A DNA stretch of 64,000 bases from Ceratopteris richardii (GCA_020310875.1 CM035431.1:20760267-20824266), one strand, 5' to 3'. Positions 44,224 to 55,200 are shown, counted from the first letter of the stretch. Made by a program: numbers and translations. Notes: generated by a model from the letters alone, not told the origin.

Positions 44224-47200
44224 TCACGGGGCCAATTGAGCAAAGAATGGAGACTGTAATATTCGTTCTTCTATCATCGCCATGGCATGTAATTGTGCCT
44301 CTACTCTAGCTGAGTGCGTTGTTCCAAGTTCCTCAATAGTCTTCATCCACGCGGGGGTCGGAAGTTCGTACGTCATCTGATCTTCGGCCGTGACGCGTCC
44401 GCCTGGGATGGGTTGTCGCTCGTATGCTTCTTCAAACGTTTCCTCCACCGGGATGGTGACCGTTTCTTCCTCAGCTGGAAGCTCACGTGGGGAATCTGGC
44501 CTTGGTGGCGCTTCGTATACTGCAATCCTTGATTCAAGGGTCGATACCTGGGCCCGTAATGAGTTGAGTTCCTCTAGGAGGTCAGGAGAGGGGTCCACAG
44601 GTGCTGGTACGTCTTGGTGTGCCGGTTCTCGTAACTGGAGTAATTTGTGATCTTCTTTGAGTTTCTGTAACTCCTCGTTCATGCGGTCATATTCATCTAG
44701 CAATCTTACATGATCGTCTAGTAGCATCCTCATTGAGTCTGAAGGAATGGCTTTGAACCTGCTAGGACTGAGTGGTTGGTCTGGGTGGTCGAGCGCTGCT
44801 TCTAAGTTTTCTCGGTTCTGATCCTTTAAGCGCTGATTTTCTTCCTTGGCGGCTGCTAGGTGTCTTCGTAGTAAGCCCATGTTGCATGTTAGCGTTGCAT
44901 TGCGGACTGTCTGGGCTGTTAATAAATTATCCAGGTCAGCCGTGGCTTCCTTGGTCTTTTCTTCACTTTCTAGTTCCAATTTGTGATAAGCCTCGCGTAA
45001 TTCTTGGTAGCGGGTGTTCAGAGAGGCATTCTCAATGGACAATAAATTAAGCTGTGACTGTAAGTCATTGGTTGTCCTCTGCAGCTGCTGATAATTATCA
45101 CCAAGAGATGTGAACTCATCTCTTACTTGCGTCATACATATGAACATCTGTCGGAATGCATTATCTACAGTGGGTGATAGTATTAACGGGGTGCTAAATG
45201 AAGATGCAGTTGGTGTAGATGCAACGGGAACGGGGAATGGGGATGGGAATGTGGATGATGTAGTGATTGTTGAAAATTGTGATGTGCCTAAAAATGTTTG
45301 TGCCGTGAGTGGAGTGAGTGATGGTGCTGTGGGTGGTGAGATGTCCATGTCAGTGGACGTGTCTAGTGCGGTGACCGTGAATATGGGTGTGATCGTGGGT
45401 GCTCGTGCTGGTGTAAATACGGGATTTACAAATGTTGAGGGGTAATTTACAAGGGGGCTGGCTGGATCAGCTTGGTGGAAAGGGGAAAGAGGGGTTACAG
45501 TGGATCGAGGAGGTGAGATGGGGGAGAAGGTTAATGGCGGGGGGAATGGGAGAAGGGTTCTTGGAGTTGTGGGGAAAGATGGAAAAGATTGATGAAGGAA
45601 TGGGTTGGATAGAAAGGTGGGTGTGGGAAGGGGTAGATTAGGGCTAATGGGCGCGGAAATTGTGGGATGAGTGGTCGTAAAGACGGTTTCTGCAACACCA
45701 CCGGTGAATGAAGATGTGGGTCTGGGGGAAGGAGGGTGAAGAGGGGAGGCTGGATGGACGGGTGGTGAGAGAGGAGCGGTTGGGGTGGTCGGTACTTCAG
45801 TGACTACTGAGGTAGGTACAATTGTAGCGCGGGGTGGGGAATCTACAATGATGGTTTCTACGGCCAATGAACGTTCGGGAACGAGGCATGCCTCCCTGGC
45901 TTGTTCTGAAGATTGTGCTCCGGTTGGTACACGAATGTATTCGTCGGGCTTTGAAAGTAGTCGTACTCTGCGGGGGTCAAACTGTGGTAGTGGTTTTCGT
46001 TGCAAGTACCTGAGTACCTCGTTGGAGCCTACTGATTGGACTAATTCTTTGAATCCTTTGATATATGCGTCTTCGAATCCGCCTGTGACAAGTTCTTGTT
46101 CTATTATTTTTTGGCTCTCTTCCTCTGTCAGCTTCTTGCGTGCCCAAACTTTTTCCATAGTTCTATACAACTTCTTGATAGCTAGAGTGTAAGCTGTTGC
46201 CTCGTAAGTTTCATCTTCATGGGTACTTGTATCGCCATGTGTGTCGGTTTGTTGGCCTTGGCCATCTGTCTGTTCCTGCTCTTGGGATTCATGTGTTCCC
46301 TGGCTAGCTTCGTCGTCTCCTTCGTCGTCATCGGTTTCTGTCCTTTCATCATCGGAGCTGGACACGACCTGTCCTTGTGGCTGATCCCTGGGTGTGGTAG
46401 GGTAGCTAGGCCTTTCAAATTCTTGAGAAAACATTTGCCCTTCTGAAAATTGGAACTCAGTGGAGAATGCATCGGGCATCTCAAAATCAAATGTTTGGTC
46501 CAGTGGCTCTGCTTGTCCTGGTTCTAAATGCGGTATTGGAAAAGAGAAAGCTTCCGCACCGATAGTGGTGGGAAGTTCAGCTGCTGTGGTGATAGGTTCT
46601 GTGGTTGTGGCTGCTTGGGGTGCGAGAGTACTGGTGGTGCCCTCTCTTACCACTGGTCTGGATAACCTTATGCGGATAGGTTGTACTGTGGGAGTGGCTG
46701 CTGTTGGTGACTGCTCTGGAGATGGTTGTGGAGAGGGTGATGCTGGGACTTGTAGGCACGGGATAGTACCTCTCATGCATTTTCCGGCTCTGCCTTTGCT
46801 AGACTTTCTAGCCTTCCTAGTGGTGCCTTTGAATGCTTTTAGTTCCTCACTGGTCATGGCACGCTCAATTGGTAAGTCATACGCCAAGCACATATATATG
46901 ATCCTGGTGAGGGCGCAGCACCCATTGATTACCTTCTTTCGCTCCCACCTATGTTGTGCCAAATAGAGCTGACCAATGATCCAGCTGGCTAGATCAACTG
47001 TTTGCGGTCCAGAACATGCTAAGTATAATCCAAACCAGATTCTCTTGTGGGGCATGGTAAAACGATCCTGAGCTGGGAAAGCAAAGTGCTGCATGCATAT
47101 CCGTAATGGCTTAGAGAGCTCAGGTGTTATAGCAGAAATATCCTCCCACTTAGTTACGTCACCACGCTTCATCTGCTCTGGGACTAGCCGTTCTTTCTCC

Positions 47201-47751
47201 GTTGGAGTGTGTGTTCCATGAATCTTGATGGCCGCTCTGATTAAATCCTTCGAAAGATAAAATCTTTTGTAAGGTGGATCCTCCACTAAAGAAGGCAAAA
47301 TAAAGGTTCCTGGGTTGTCCTTATTCTCTGAGGCCAGCAAAGTGGTGATTAAGTAATAACACCTATAAAAGTCAGGTTTGGGCAGAGGATCACTGAAATA
47401 CTCCGTGAAGCCGGCTCTAGCCCAAACATGAGTTAAGTCCTGGGTGTTCTGTAGGCCTTCGAATTCTCTTGAGAAGAATTGATACTTGCCCCATGTGCGG
47501 TCATCAAATGTCATATTTGCTTCAAAAATGAAGTCAGCATCAGCTAATGGTCCTGCTAGGCCTTGGAACCAGTGAGAGTTACAGTGTATCTTCTCTGTGT
47601 ATCCGATAGGTGGGTTATCGATTGGCATGGGTCCCGGAAATCCTTGGAACTCTGGCGGTGGAGCGGTCGGGTGGGATTCTGCGCGTAAAACATTGAGGGG
47701 CACCGTAGCCACGCTGGGGCCTGCTTCCGATGGTCCTGCTTCGGTTTGCAT
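44224..47751 (-). CDS. Element D accessory ORF (1,175 aa): PF20167-like domain, linker, coiled coil
   Basis: The order is: N-terminal domain (about 40-295) with HWFQGLAGPLADADFIFEAN, ILPSLVEDPPYKRFYLSKDLI, KRIWFGLYLACSGPQTVDLASWIIGQLY and CALTRIIYMCLAYDLPIE, whose pattern matches the 'putative plant transposon protein' family of plant elements; basic KARKSSKGRAGK; a long Pro/Thr/Ser- and acid-rich linker (310-865) with a conserved helix near 530-600; coiled coils at about 868-985, 1,005-1,030 and 1,055-1,080. No signal peptide or transmembrane helix. It lies 3' of pol like env-like genes of Athila, but nothing shows an envelope. Role unknown. Confidence 0.75.
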   Translation of the reverse strand: MQTEAGPSEAGPSVATVPLNVLRAESHPTAPPPEFQGFPGPMPIDNPPIGYTEKIHCNSHWFQGLAGPLADADFIFEANMTFDDRTWGKYQFFSREFEGLQNTQDLTHVWARAGFTEYFSDPLPKPDFYRCYYLITTLLASENKDNPGTFILPSLVEDPPYKRFYLSKDLIRAAIKIHGTHTPTEKERLVPEQMKRGDVTKWEDISAITPELSKPLRICMQHFAFPAQDRFTMPHKRIWFGLYLACSGPQTVDLASWIIGQLYLAQHRWERKKVINGCCALTRIIYMCLAYDLPIERAMTSEELKAFKGTTRKARKSSKGRAGKCMRGTIPCLQVPASPSPQPSPEQSPTAATPTVQPIRIRLSRPVVREGTTSTLAPQAATTTEPITTAAELPTTIGAEAFSFPIPHLEPGQAEPLDQTFDFEMPDAFSTEFQFSEGQMFSQEFERPSYPTTPRDQPQGQVVSSSDDERTETDDDEGDDEASQGTHESQEQEQTDGQGQQTDTHGDTSTHEDETYEATAYTLAIKKLYRTMEKVWARKKLTEEESQKIIEQELVTGGFEDAYIKGFKELVQSVGSNEVLRYLQRKPLPQFDPRRVRLLSKPDEYIRVPTGAQSSEQAREACLVPERSLAVETIIVDSPPRATIVPTSVVTEVPTTPTAPLSPPVHPASPLHPPSPRPTSSFTGGVAETVFTTTHPTISAPISPNLPLPTPTFLSNPFLHQSFPSFPTTPRTLLPFPPPLTFSPISPPRSTVTPLSPFHQADPASPLVNYPSTFVNPVFTPARAPTITPIFTVTALDTSTDMDISPPTAPSLTPLTAQTFLGTSQFSTITTSSTFPSPFPVPVASTPTASSFSTPLILSPTVDNAFRQMFICMTQVRDEFTSLGDNYQQLQRTTNDLQSQLNLLSIENASLNTRYQELREAYHKLELESEEKTKEATADLDNLLTAQTVRNATLTCNMGLLRRHLAAAKEENQRLKDQNRENLEAALDHPDQPLSPSRFKAIPSDSMRMLLDDHVRLLDEYDRMNEELQKLKEDHKLLQLREPAHQDVPAPVDPSPDLLEELNSLRAQVSTLESRIAVYEAPPRPDSPRELPAEEETVTIPVEETFEEAYERQPIPGGRVTAEDQMTYELPTPAWMKTIEELGTTHSARVEAQLHAMAMIEERILQSPFFAQLAP

Positions 47752-47781
47752 GATGACTGGTGAGCTAATGGAAAAGATCTG

Positions 47782-47830
47782 CTACAAAAGATTAACACAT
47801 TAGTATGGAAATTAATTATGATCCCATTAA
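47782..47830 (-). promoter_or_regulatory. Splice acceptor and branch point before the D accessory ORF
   Basis: The minus strand reads CATACTAATGTGTTAATC then TTTTGTAG, with CTAAT at 47,803-47,799 as branch point and AG at 47,783-47,782, 31 bp before the ATG. Upstream GGAAAGGGATTGCGGTCTC and GGGATC match the block before the H gene. Confidence 0.55.
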
Positions 47831-47982
47831 GGGGAGACCGCAATCCCTTTCCATAACCGATGCGTAACCCGTGTAGCCAAGTGTCGTGAAATGATTGATG
47901 CAATGATCTTTTGCAAAACTAATGCAGGTCTCTAGACGCCTACATGGTTCAGATTATGCATACATTTCTTGATGAGCTTTTA

Positions 47983-49635
47983 TTATGCATGATGTGGGGT
48001 TTGGGTGTATGATTTTATACAAGGTTTGATTGAGGGTGAATTAGTACAAGGGTGGAGTTTAAACGGGGCGGGAGAATTGTTAGATAAGGGGGTACAAGAA
48101 GACATTTGGATACGTTTAGGTATCCATTTCCTAAGAGTCTTGGAGTGGGTGGTATGTTTCTGCTGAGGAACAAAAAGCGGCATCGGGTTTGGTGGTATTG
48201 AAGGATGAAAAGGTTTCTGAGGGGTATATATTACATGGCTTGAGGGTTGAGATATAATACATTGTTTGGGTACCCAAATCTGCATGGGTGTGGGTCTATG
48301 GATAAGGTATTTCTTGGCGATCCAAATCTGTCGAGTATTGATGCTTGTAGAAGAAGATCGAGAGGACTTTGTATGCTGACTCTGCTTTTTTTGAAACTTT
48401 GTCCTGTTCTTGTCTGCAGTGTTGCTAATAGCCTGTGGTTGCTGTCCTTTTGGCACCCATATTTGTTTTGTGCCACTTGTTCTGTGATGTTGATACTGCT
48501 GCTTTCCTTGCCTTGTCTGGTGGTGTCGTCGGTCTTGGTTCCTCTGTTGTGGTTGACTCCTTCGTGGTTGGGTTTGAGAGGTCCATTGGACGCTCTGCTT
48601 TGGAAAAGAAGGGAGATCCAACACTTGCATGACCTGCCCATTAGGAAGTGATTCGTTCTTCATCTTTAATCTAGGCCAATCCGCAGCAAGTTTGGAAGGA
48701 TGAGCACCGCAGGGTGTCGTGCTCATTTGGCCGCTGATGCAACCCACCTGACCGCTGATTGTGTTCATCTGCCCTAGCGGTTGGGTAGCTGCCCTCTCTA
48801 GTTTGCAGGAAGCCCCAGGGAAGATCTCCTGTCGTCCTTCTGATTGACAACTGTCCCTAGCCAAGCCCGAGTGGGTTGGTGTAGACGTAACGTGACTGGT
48901 CTGACCCAAGATCTTCCGGTCTTCCGTCGCATGCGTTTCATAGGGTCTAGGGTTACAAACCTCAGTCGGAATGTAATTACGGAAGTCAAGCGGTATCACT
49001 CGCTTCTGTTCTAAGGTTCCAATCTGTATGGAGCCTTGTCTAAGATTTAGGTCCACTGAGTGATTGTATAGCCAATCTTGGCCAAGGATTAGGGGTTCTA
49101 TCAGGTCGTCATCATGGCACACTAGTAGTTTCGCTGTCATGGTCGCATCCTTAATGAGGATAGGAAGGTCCACCTCACCCATGCAAGGGGTTTCCATGCC
49201 TCCTAGGCCTATGAGGTATGCCTCAATTGGCCGCATTTCTATTCCTGAATCCTTATAGTGGGACCATCTAATCGCACTAGTCGCAGCACCTGAGTCAATT
49301 AAAGCCCTGAGCTCTTGGCAAGGGTTACCGTGCTCTAACCTGACTGTAATGAATGGTCTCCTGTCCACTATGCTAGGATGAGTTTGTGACTTTACCTCAC
49401 ACATAGCCATGGGATATCTGGGTATTGTTTCCAGATAGTTATAATGTTCTCTCCCTAGTCCTTGTCTTCTTAACTTCATGCGTTTAATGCGTTCTATTGC
49501 TTCTGCCTGAGCTTCCGCTCGTATTCTATTTTCTTCCTCCTTACGCTTCTTTGCCAACGTGAGTCGTCTAAGCATATCCTCAGTAAGAGGTTCCTGATAT
49601 AGCTTGACTCTACAGCCACTAATATAATTAGGCAT
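47983..49635 (-). CDS. Element D second retropepsin-like domain and IWVPK tail (550 aa)
   Basis: MPNYISGCRVKLYQEPL continues the integrase C-terminal region. A Lys/Glu/Arg helix follows, then the protease-like fold: ALIDSGAATSAIRWSH (about residues 108-125), EAYLIGLGGMETPCMGEVDLP, LILGQDWLYNHSV (~183-196). The rest is polar, Gln/Ser-rich with KQIWVPKG, RQIWIAKK, MQIWVPKQ and LRKWIPKR. The D-S-G triad is kept. The product probably forms the C-terminal part of the pol polyprotein as in C. Confidence 0.75.
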   Translation of the reverse strand: MPNYISGCRVKLYQEPLTEDMLRRLTLAKKRKEEENRIRAEAQAEAIERIKRMKLRRQGLGREHYNYLETIPRYPMAMCEVKSQTHPSIVDRRPFITVRLEHGNPCQELRALIDSGAATSAIRWSHYKDSGIEMRPIEAYLIGLGGMETPCMGEVDLPILIKDATMTAKLLVCHDDDLIEPLILGQDWLYNHSVDLNLRQGSIQIGTLEQKRVIPLDFRNYIPTEVCNPRPYETHATEDRKILGQTSHVTSTPTHSGLARDSCQSEGRQEIFPGASCKLERAATQPLGQMNTISGQVGCISGQMSTTPCGAHPSKLAADWPRLKMKNESLPNGQVMQVLDLPSFPKQSVQWTSQTQPRRSQPQQRNQDRRHHQTRQGKQQYQHHRTSGTKQIWVPKGQQPQAISNTADKNRTKFQKKQSQHTKSSRSSSTSINTRQIWIAKKYLIHRPTPMQIWVPKQCIISQPSSHVIYTPQKPFHPSIPPNPMPLFVPQQKHTTHSKTLRKWIPKRIQMSSCTPLSNNSPAPFKLHPCTNSPSIKPCIKSYTQTPHHA

Positions 49636-49944
49636 TATATCTCCTTCTAAAGTGGCTAACTATATTGCTCCACTTGTTGAGAGTCTGTTAATGATCATAG
49701 GTCCATAACCTCGCTTTTCTAACTTACGTGCGTGTTGCTTTAGCGTATATACTAGAACTAAATCTACTTCTTTTAAGCCTTTATCTTTCACATGTGCATC
49801 AAAATATGCTTTCTGTCGCTTCTTCGCTGCGTATATTCCTGCTGCTGCCTTTAGCCTGGTTTCTCCTAATCGTTCCAAGTCCATTATTCTCGCTGATAAT
49901 TCATGGCCGGTCCACTGATGTTCTTTTGCAACCTTAAGGGTCGG
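49636..49944 (-). pseudogene. int: Element D integrase C-terminus (left of C)
   Basis: MDLERLGETRLKAAAGIYAAKKRQKAYFDAHVKDKG and KRGYGPMIINRLSTSGA match C residues ~2,530-2,610. The region is the GPY/F-type C-terminal domain of a Gypsy integrase. Separated from the rest of integrase by element C. Confidence 0.85.
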
Positions 49945-50069
49945 TGTTGAAGCTCAAAGTCAAGGACAAAGCATGGAAGCACATCAAAAGGTGGACACAC
50001 AAGGAAAGGGAGCAAGTAGGGAGCTCCAAGAAGTGTATGTCAAATTTTCAGAAGAATCCCCTACAAAAA

Positions 50070-50087
50070 TAGTGATTTTCATCACTA
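50070..50087. other. Conserved hairpin in LTR U3
   Basis: TAGTGAT, loop TTTC, ATCACTA: a perfect 7-bp stem. A version exists in the LTRs of F, E, B and D although nearby bases differ, so the pairing seems kept. Confidence 0.5.
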
Positions 50088-50293
50088 AAAAACATTGTAA
50101 ATACCATTATCTATTTTTAGTAACTCCATTTTGTTCAAGCCGAGGAGTCCTCGAGCTTGAGGAGTATTAGAAGTACCATCGTACCAATTTTCATAATTTT
50201 TAGACTTCGTTTGAGCCCTCAAATAAGCCCTGGAACCTAATTTTTAACTAGGCCGGACACTAGGTCTGGACAGGGCCAAAACTAGTCAAAAAA

Positions 50294-50303
50294 CTATAAA
50301 AAG
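50294..50303 (+). promoter_or_regulatory. LTR TATA box of element C
   Basis: CTATAAAAAG followed ~10 bp on by AGCTAGAGAGCTC; also in the 3' LTR at 62,807. It is conserved in F, E and D, and as TATAAATAG in B. Confidence 0.65.
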
Positions 50304-50561
50304 AGCTAGAGAGCTCATTTTTGGGGTTAGCTTGTCAGAGAATAGAACTTTTGTAAGAGAACTCTTTTGCAATCTAAGCTTTCCATCGTTCCTCTCTTTG
50401 ATCTTACTTTGTGCGCGTGTGTGCGTATGTGTGTGCATGTTTGTGTGCTTTCACTCACGCACTTGTGCCTTCACTTGCTCGTGGTCTTCATACCGGTCCT
50501 CACGTCTCCGCGGATTGACAAGTAAAGGAGGTGGTGCTTACGCTTGAGCTACACCAAATTT

Positions 50562-50580
50562 TGGAGCCGTTGCCGGGGAG
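50562..50580 (+). promoter_or_regulatory. Element C primer binding site
   Basis: TGGAGCCGTTGCCGGGGAG, starting 9 bp after the LTR, matches the complement of the tRNA-Asp 3' end (TGGCGCCGTTGCCGGGG) with one mismatch. tRNA-Asp priming is typical of Athila. Confidence 0.8.
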
Positions 50581-52240
50581 AGAGCTTCGAGGACGAGCGT
50601 TGTGATGGTAAGATCGTAGATTTGCGACGTTGGAAGGTAAAAAAACTGTCATTTCAGTTCCTTTTCTGTTTTTTCCTCTTCTTCTTCATCATCATCATCA
50701 TCTCCACCTTCTTCCATCTTCTTCTTCATAGAAAATTCTTGTTTTTTAGTGCATTTTCACCATCTTCATACCATTTTTCATGCATTATTGTGTGGGAAGG
50801 AGTTAGGAGAAGCAAGGGAGAGCAAGCGCTGTGTTTTTTTCATGATTTTCTGCTCATACGGAGCTCGCCATAGCCGGCGCTCAGAAATTTGAATTTCCCG
50901 CCAAAAAATGCGATTCTGTGATGAAAATCGCGATTCTGTGAAAATTCAAAATTTTTTGAAAAATCACGATTTTCAGTTTTCCCGCCTAAAAGTTGGCTAA
51001 AAAATCACGATTCTGTGGTCATTCTCAGAATCGCGATTCTGTGATTGTGCTCAAAATCGCGATTTTCACAAATCACGATTTTCAGCAAAAAACACGATTT
51101 TGAGAAAAAAGCGATTCTATAAAAACACGATTTTCTGCTCAAAATCGCGATTTTCTAAAAACACGATTCTGTGCTCAAAATCGCGATTTTCATGCCAAAA
51201 ATACGATTCTGCAAAAACACGATTTTGTGAAAAAAACACGATTCTCTGAAGTCAACATCGCGATTTTCATGCCAAAAATACGATTCTGCAAAAACACGAT
51301 TTTGTGAAAAAAACACGATTCTCTGAAGTCAACATCGCGATTTTCATGTCAAAAAACACGATTCTCTAAAATACGATTCTGTGCTCAAAATCGCGATTTT
51401 CATAAACACGATTCTGTGCTCAAAATCGCGATTTTCATGTCAAAAAACACGATTCTCTAAAACACGATTCTGTGCTCAAAATCGCGATTTTCATGCCAAA
51501 AATACGATTCTGCAAAAACACGATTTTGTGAAAAAAACACGAGTCAACATCGCGATTTTCATGTCAAAAAACACGATTTTCTAAAACACGATTCTGTGCT
51601 CAAAATCGCGATTTTCATATCAAAAGAAACACGATTTTCTAAAAAGACGATTTTCAGCAGGCTCAAAATCGCGATTCTCACAAATCACGATTTTCAGCCA
51701 AAAACACGATTTTGTGCTCAACATCGCGATTTTCATGCAAAAAACACGATTCTGAGAAAACACGATTTTGTAAAAAAAACACGATTTTGTAAATCACGAT
51801 TCTCTGAGTCAAAATCGCGATTTTCAAAAACCCGATTTTGTGCTCAACATCGCGATTTTCAGAAACACGATTTTGTGCTCAACATCGCGATTCTCTGAAA
51901 GATCACAAAATCGCGATTCTCTGAAAGTTCACAAAATCGCGATTCTCTAAAAGTTCACAAAATCGCGATTTTCTCCAAAGGTCCTGTTTGCCTGTTTTGA
52001 CCCCCAGGAGCCTGAAGTGGCATAACTTTTTCATACAAAGTCCATTTTTTGAGCTCTATAGCTCGTTGGAAAGCTCGTTTCAAATCCTACACGACCTCAA
52101 CTGTTTTTTTCAAGAATAACGCGTTAATTTTGAGATAGACTAATTTGAAGTTGGGCCTCAAGTGGGACTAGGGAACCAAGGGGACTCCATAGAATTTTGA
52201 ACCATACCAAGGGGAAAATTTGGACTCTTGACTAAAGCTT
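50581..52240 (+). other. Element C leader
   Basis: 1.66 kb without a credible ORF: a CTTCTTCATCATC tract (50,680-50,730), the AATCGCGATT minisatellite (50,905-51,985), then 250 bp of unique sequence matching the leader of B. The gag ATG at 52,241 is the first in its frame with a conserved start (MNLRSGRHLG). Confidence 0.75.
50905..51985. repeat. Leader minisatellite of C: AATCGCGATT and AACACGATT units
   Basis: Roughly 1.1 kb of alternating AAAATCGCGATTTTC, AAACACGATTCTGTG, CTCAAAATCGCG and CAAAAAACACGA units, 15-60 bp in period with longer duplicated blocks (for example near 51,190-51,260 and 51,258-51,340). AATCGCGATT is fully self-complementary and occurs more than twenty times. Confidence 0.9.
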
Positions 52241-55200
52241 ATGAACCTGAGATCTGGTAGACACTTAGGCAAGGATAAACAAAGCATTAGATCTTCTGAG
52301 GCTAGTGTCAACCATACATCCAAGTCTTGGGCACAACAAATAAGTGGTCATCTTTTACTAAGTTCAGACACAAGTGATTCAGAAATGTCTTTTAGTATGG
52401 GAAAACCTACAGGTGGCTCAGGGACTGCCCATCTACAAACACCAGAAGGTCCCTATAAGACACAGTTGGAATATATTCGGACCAACCAATTAGGTGCTCG
52501 CATCTATGAGGATGGTCTGAGGCGATCAGTGGTCCAACTCAAAAATCCAGATCAATCCTTTGGACTTGAACACCCGGTGGTCAAGTTCGAAGAGGGTTCA
52601 TACATTGATAAGGAAGGAACCATGTATGTGGTCACCAACCTACCAGATAGGACGGATGAGTTTGGAAATGTCATTCCTGAGAATGAAATAGGAGACCTAG
52701 AACAAGGAAATGTAGGACAAGGACCCCAGACTCCTAGAGGTAAGTCAGTTTTGACCCGAGTGATCACTCCGGACTGGATCCCTCAAGACAACAAAAGCAT
52801 AGAACTATTTTTGAATAGAGAAACAGAGGAAGCCTTTTGGAGATTCAAGCCAGATCAACCTAGCCAATTGGGCATAGTTATCATCTATGAATTCAAAGAT
52901 CCTGAGATACCAGGCAAAGTTGTCTACCTGGATAACACATCAGAGAAGATATTCTTGGTAACAGAACATGATAGACATGCATATACTTGGAAGAATGAAT
53001 TGATTTTCCCCCCACCAAGATCCAATGTTTCCCATGGCCTCCAAGGAGTAGGATCTTCCCACGCTCATGAAGCCCAGAGAGAAAGAACTAGAGAGAGACC
53101 TGAGGTAAGTTTTGCACACACCGTGGGCAGGAATAGATCAGGATTTGAAAATGAAAGATCTGAAAGAGAGAGATATCAAGCACATAGGCAAAAAAGAGAT
53201 GAACATGATTTTCCATTGCCTAGACCCCGAGAGCACCCAAGAACCCTTAGACCCACTCAAGTGATCAAGGCAATGAAGAATTATTTTGACGGGTCAAGAG
53301 ATCCTTATGATCATGTGGCTGAGTTCAAACAAGTGTTAAGAGCTGAACAGGTTGAGGATTTATTCACCCAATACGAGGCATTTGGTTTGACTCTTAAGGG
53401 CACTGCCTTGGCTTGGTTTCAACCATTGAGTAGTCGCAACTATCGCGATATAGGTCAACTGCTAGACGAATTCATTGTAGAATTTTCCAAGAGTGGTATC
53501 AGGCATAACACATCATCCTTGATCCACAGTTTCAAGCAGACACCCCAAGAAACAGTGCGACTAGCAGGTAGAAGGTTCAGACAGTACTTAGAACGATGCC
53601 CTGCTCCCGAGTTACCCACACCAGCCAAACAAGTGGCTTTGTTCTTAGATGGCTTACTGAGCACAAAGTTAAGATCATATGTATATTTGAAAGAGCCTAG
53701 ATCCATAGAAGAGTGCGTGCGGACATGCATTGACATAGAAGATAACTTGGGTGAGGAGTTAGGATTGTCCAAACTCTACAAAGATTCGGATAGTTCTACT
53801 AGTCAAACTTCAAAGATCTCCACAGAAATAGAAGAGATAGTTGAGCAAGTTGCCAAGAAGCTGGGAGTCCAAAATAAACAAACACAGAGAGTCACTTCAG
53901 TGAATCGGTGTTATACTTGTGGGGGCGACCACATGGCTAATGTGTGCCCAATGCAAAACCAAAACATTAGAGAAAGGAATGCTCCATACTGCACTATTGA
54001 GAGAAAATACACAAACCACACGGCTCAAGATTGTCCCTACAATAGGCAGGCTGTTAGACAGAATTATCAGCAACCTTACCCACAAGGTAGGTATGAGAAC
54101 CAATACCAACAGCCATATTATAGACCACAACAGCAATATCAGGTACCATATAGGCCACAACCTGTCTTGGGAAACCAACCACCAGCTCCAACCAACGTGA
54201 TTCCAGTCAAATATGCTGGGGGAGAAGAAAATCCAAATAGAGCATTGGTGCCACTAACCCCATTCATGCCAGATAATGACTCTCATGCTCATTGTTCAGA
54301 CTACTCCCATGAAGGTAGTCCACATGCTTATTACACAGAGTCACCTGAACATAGTGAGATTTACTCGTATCAATATGAGGTACCACCTATGGAGCAAAAT
54401 TGGGAGCCAGAATACTCCAATGTCATGTACACAAATCCTAACCCTAGGCCCCAGTTGAGACAAATGAGACCACAAACCCCTAGAGGATCTTGTTTCAGAT
54501 GTCAAGGTGACCATTTCATTCGTGACTGTCCCCACCCACCATCTCCGAGTCAAGGACAGGCTATCACAATACAAGCTTTTTGTCCTGATTGCGGCAAAGA
54601 CCATCTCCCCAGAGATTGTCCAAGAAACCCCTCCAGTGCACCCAAGATTACACCCATTAATGTGGTAGGCTTAGTGGCAGATTCAAGTTCAAGTAGTAGC
54701 AATGTGGCTCCTATACAAGCTGTCACTAGAGCACAAGCCTTAAAACAGGATAAACCAGTAGAACAATCAGAGTCGAGTGAATCGGGAGAGCCTAGTAAGA
54801 GGAAAACAAGAACATGGAAGGATACCAGAGAGAAGACCAATCGCAAGTGGAATAAAAAGTTATTGGAACTAGAAGAAAGCTTAAAAGAAGCGAAAACAAA
54901 AATAGAAGACATTGCATCTCAAAGCTCCTCGCATGCTGAAACTCCATCCACTCCACCTCATCCCACCCCACCACCCATTGTAAATAGACCACAACCAGGG
55001 TCTGTTCTTGCAGATCCAACCCCAGAAGGCTTGGACATGATGTTCAAGGCCTACCAGGCTCGACTTCAAGAAGGGCCTACAGCTGCAAACCTAGACAAGA
55101 GTTACCCTAGAGCGGACTTAGAGATTGAACGGATGAAAATGTGCATGAAAATGGTAGAACAAGCTCAAGCTATACTTGAGACTAGTCAAAAGTTCAATCA

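Larger units (their letters stand above)
49945..50553 (+). repeat. Element C 5' LTR
   Basis: TGTTGAAGC...GAGCTACA, 609 bp. Carries the hairpin at 50,070-50,087, palindrome CGAGGAGTCCTCG near 50,142, TATA box at 50,294 and a TG/GTGCGCGTG tract at ~50,412-50,442. Confidence 0.95.

Noticed and set aside
45110-46490. Long plus-strand ORFs opposite the D accessory gene
   Set aside because: Shadows of the Pro/Thr-rich minus-strand coding sequence with no independent motif.
44224-47751. Envelope-like gene in D
   Set aside because: No signal peptide, transmembrane helix or glycoprotein-like cysteine pattern; long Pro/Thr linker and coiled coil instead.
50905-51985. Regular repeats suggesting a CRISPR array
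   Set aside because: Repeats are short, contiguous and variable, without unique spacers, and lie in the leader of a plant retroelement.
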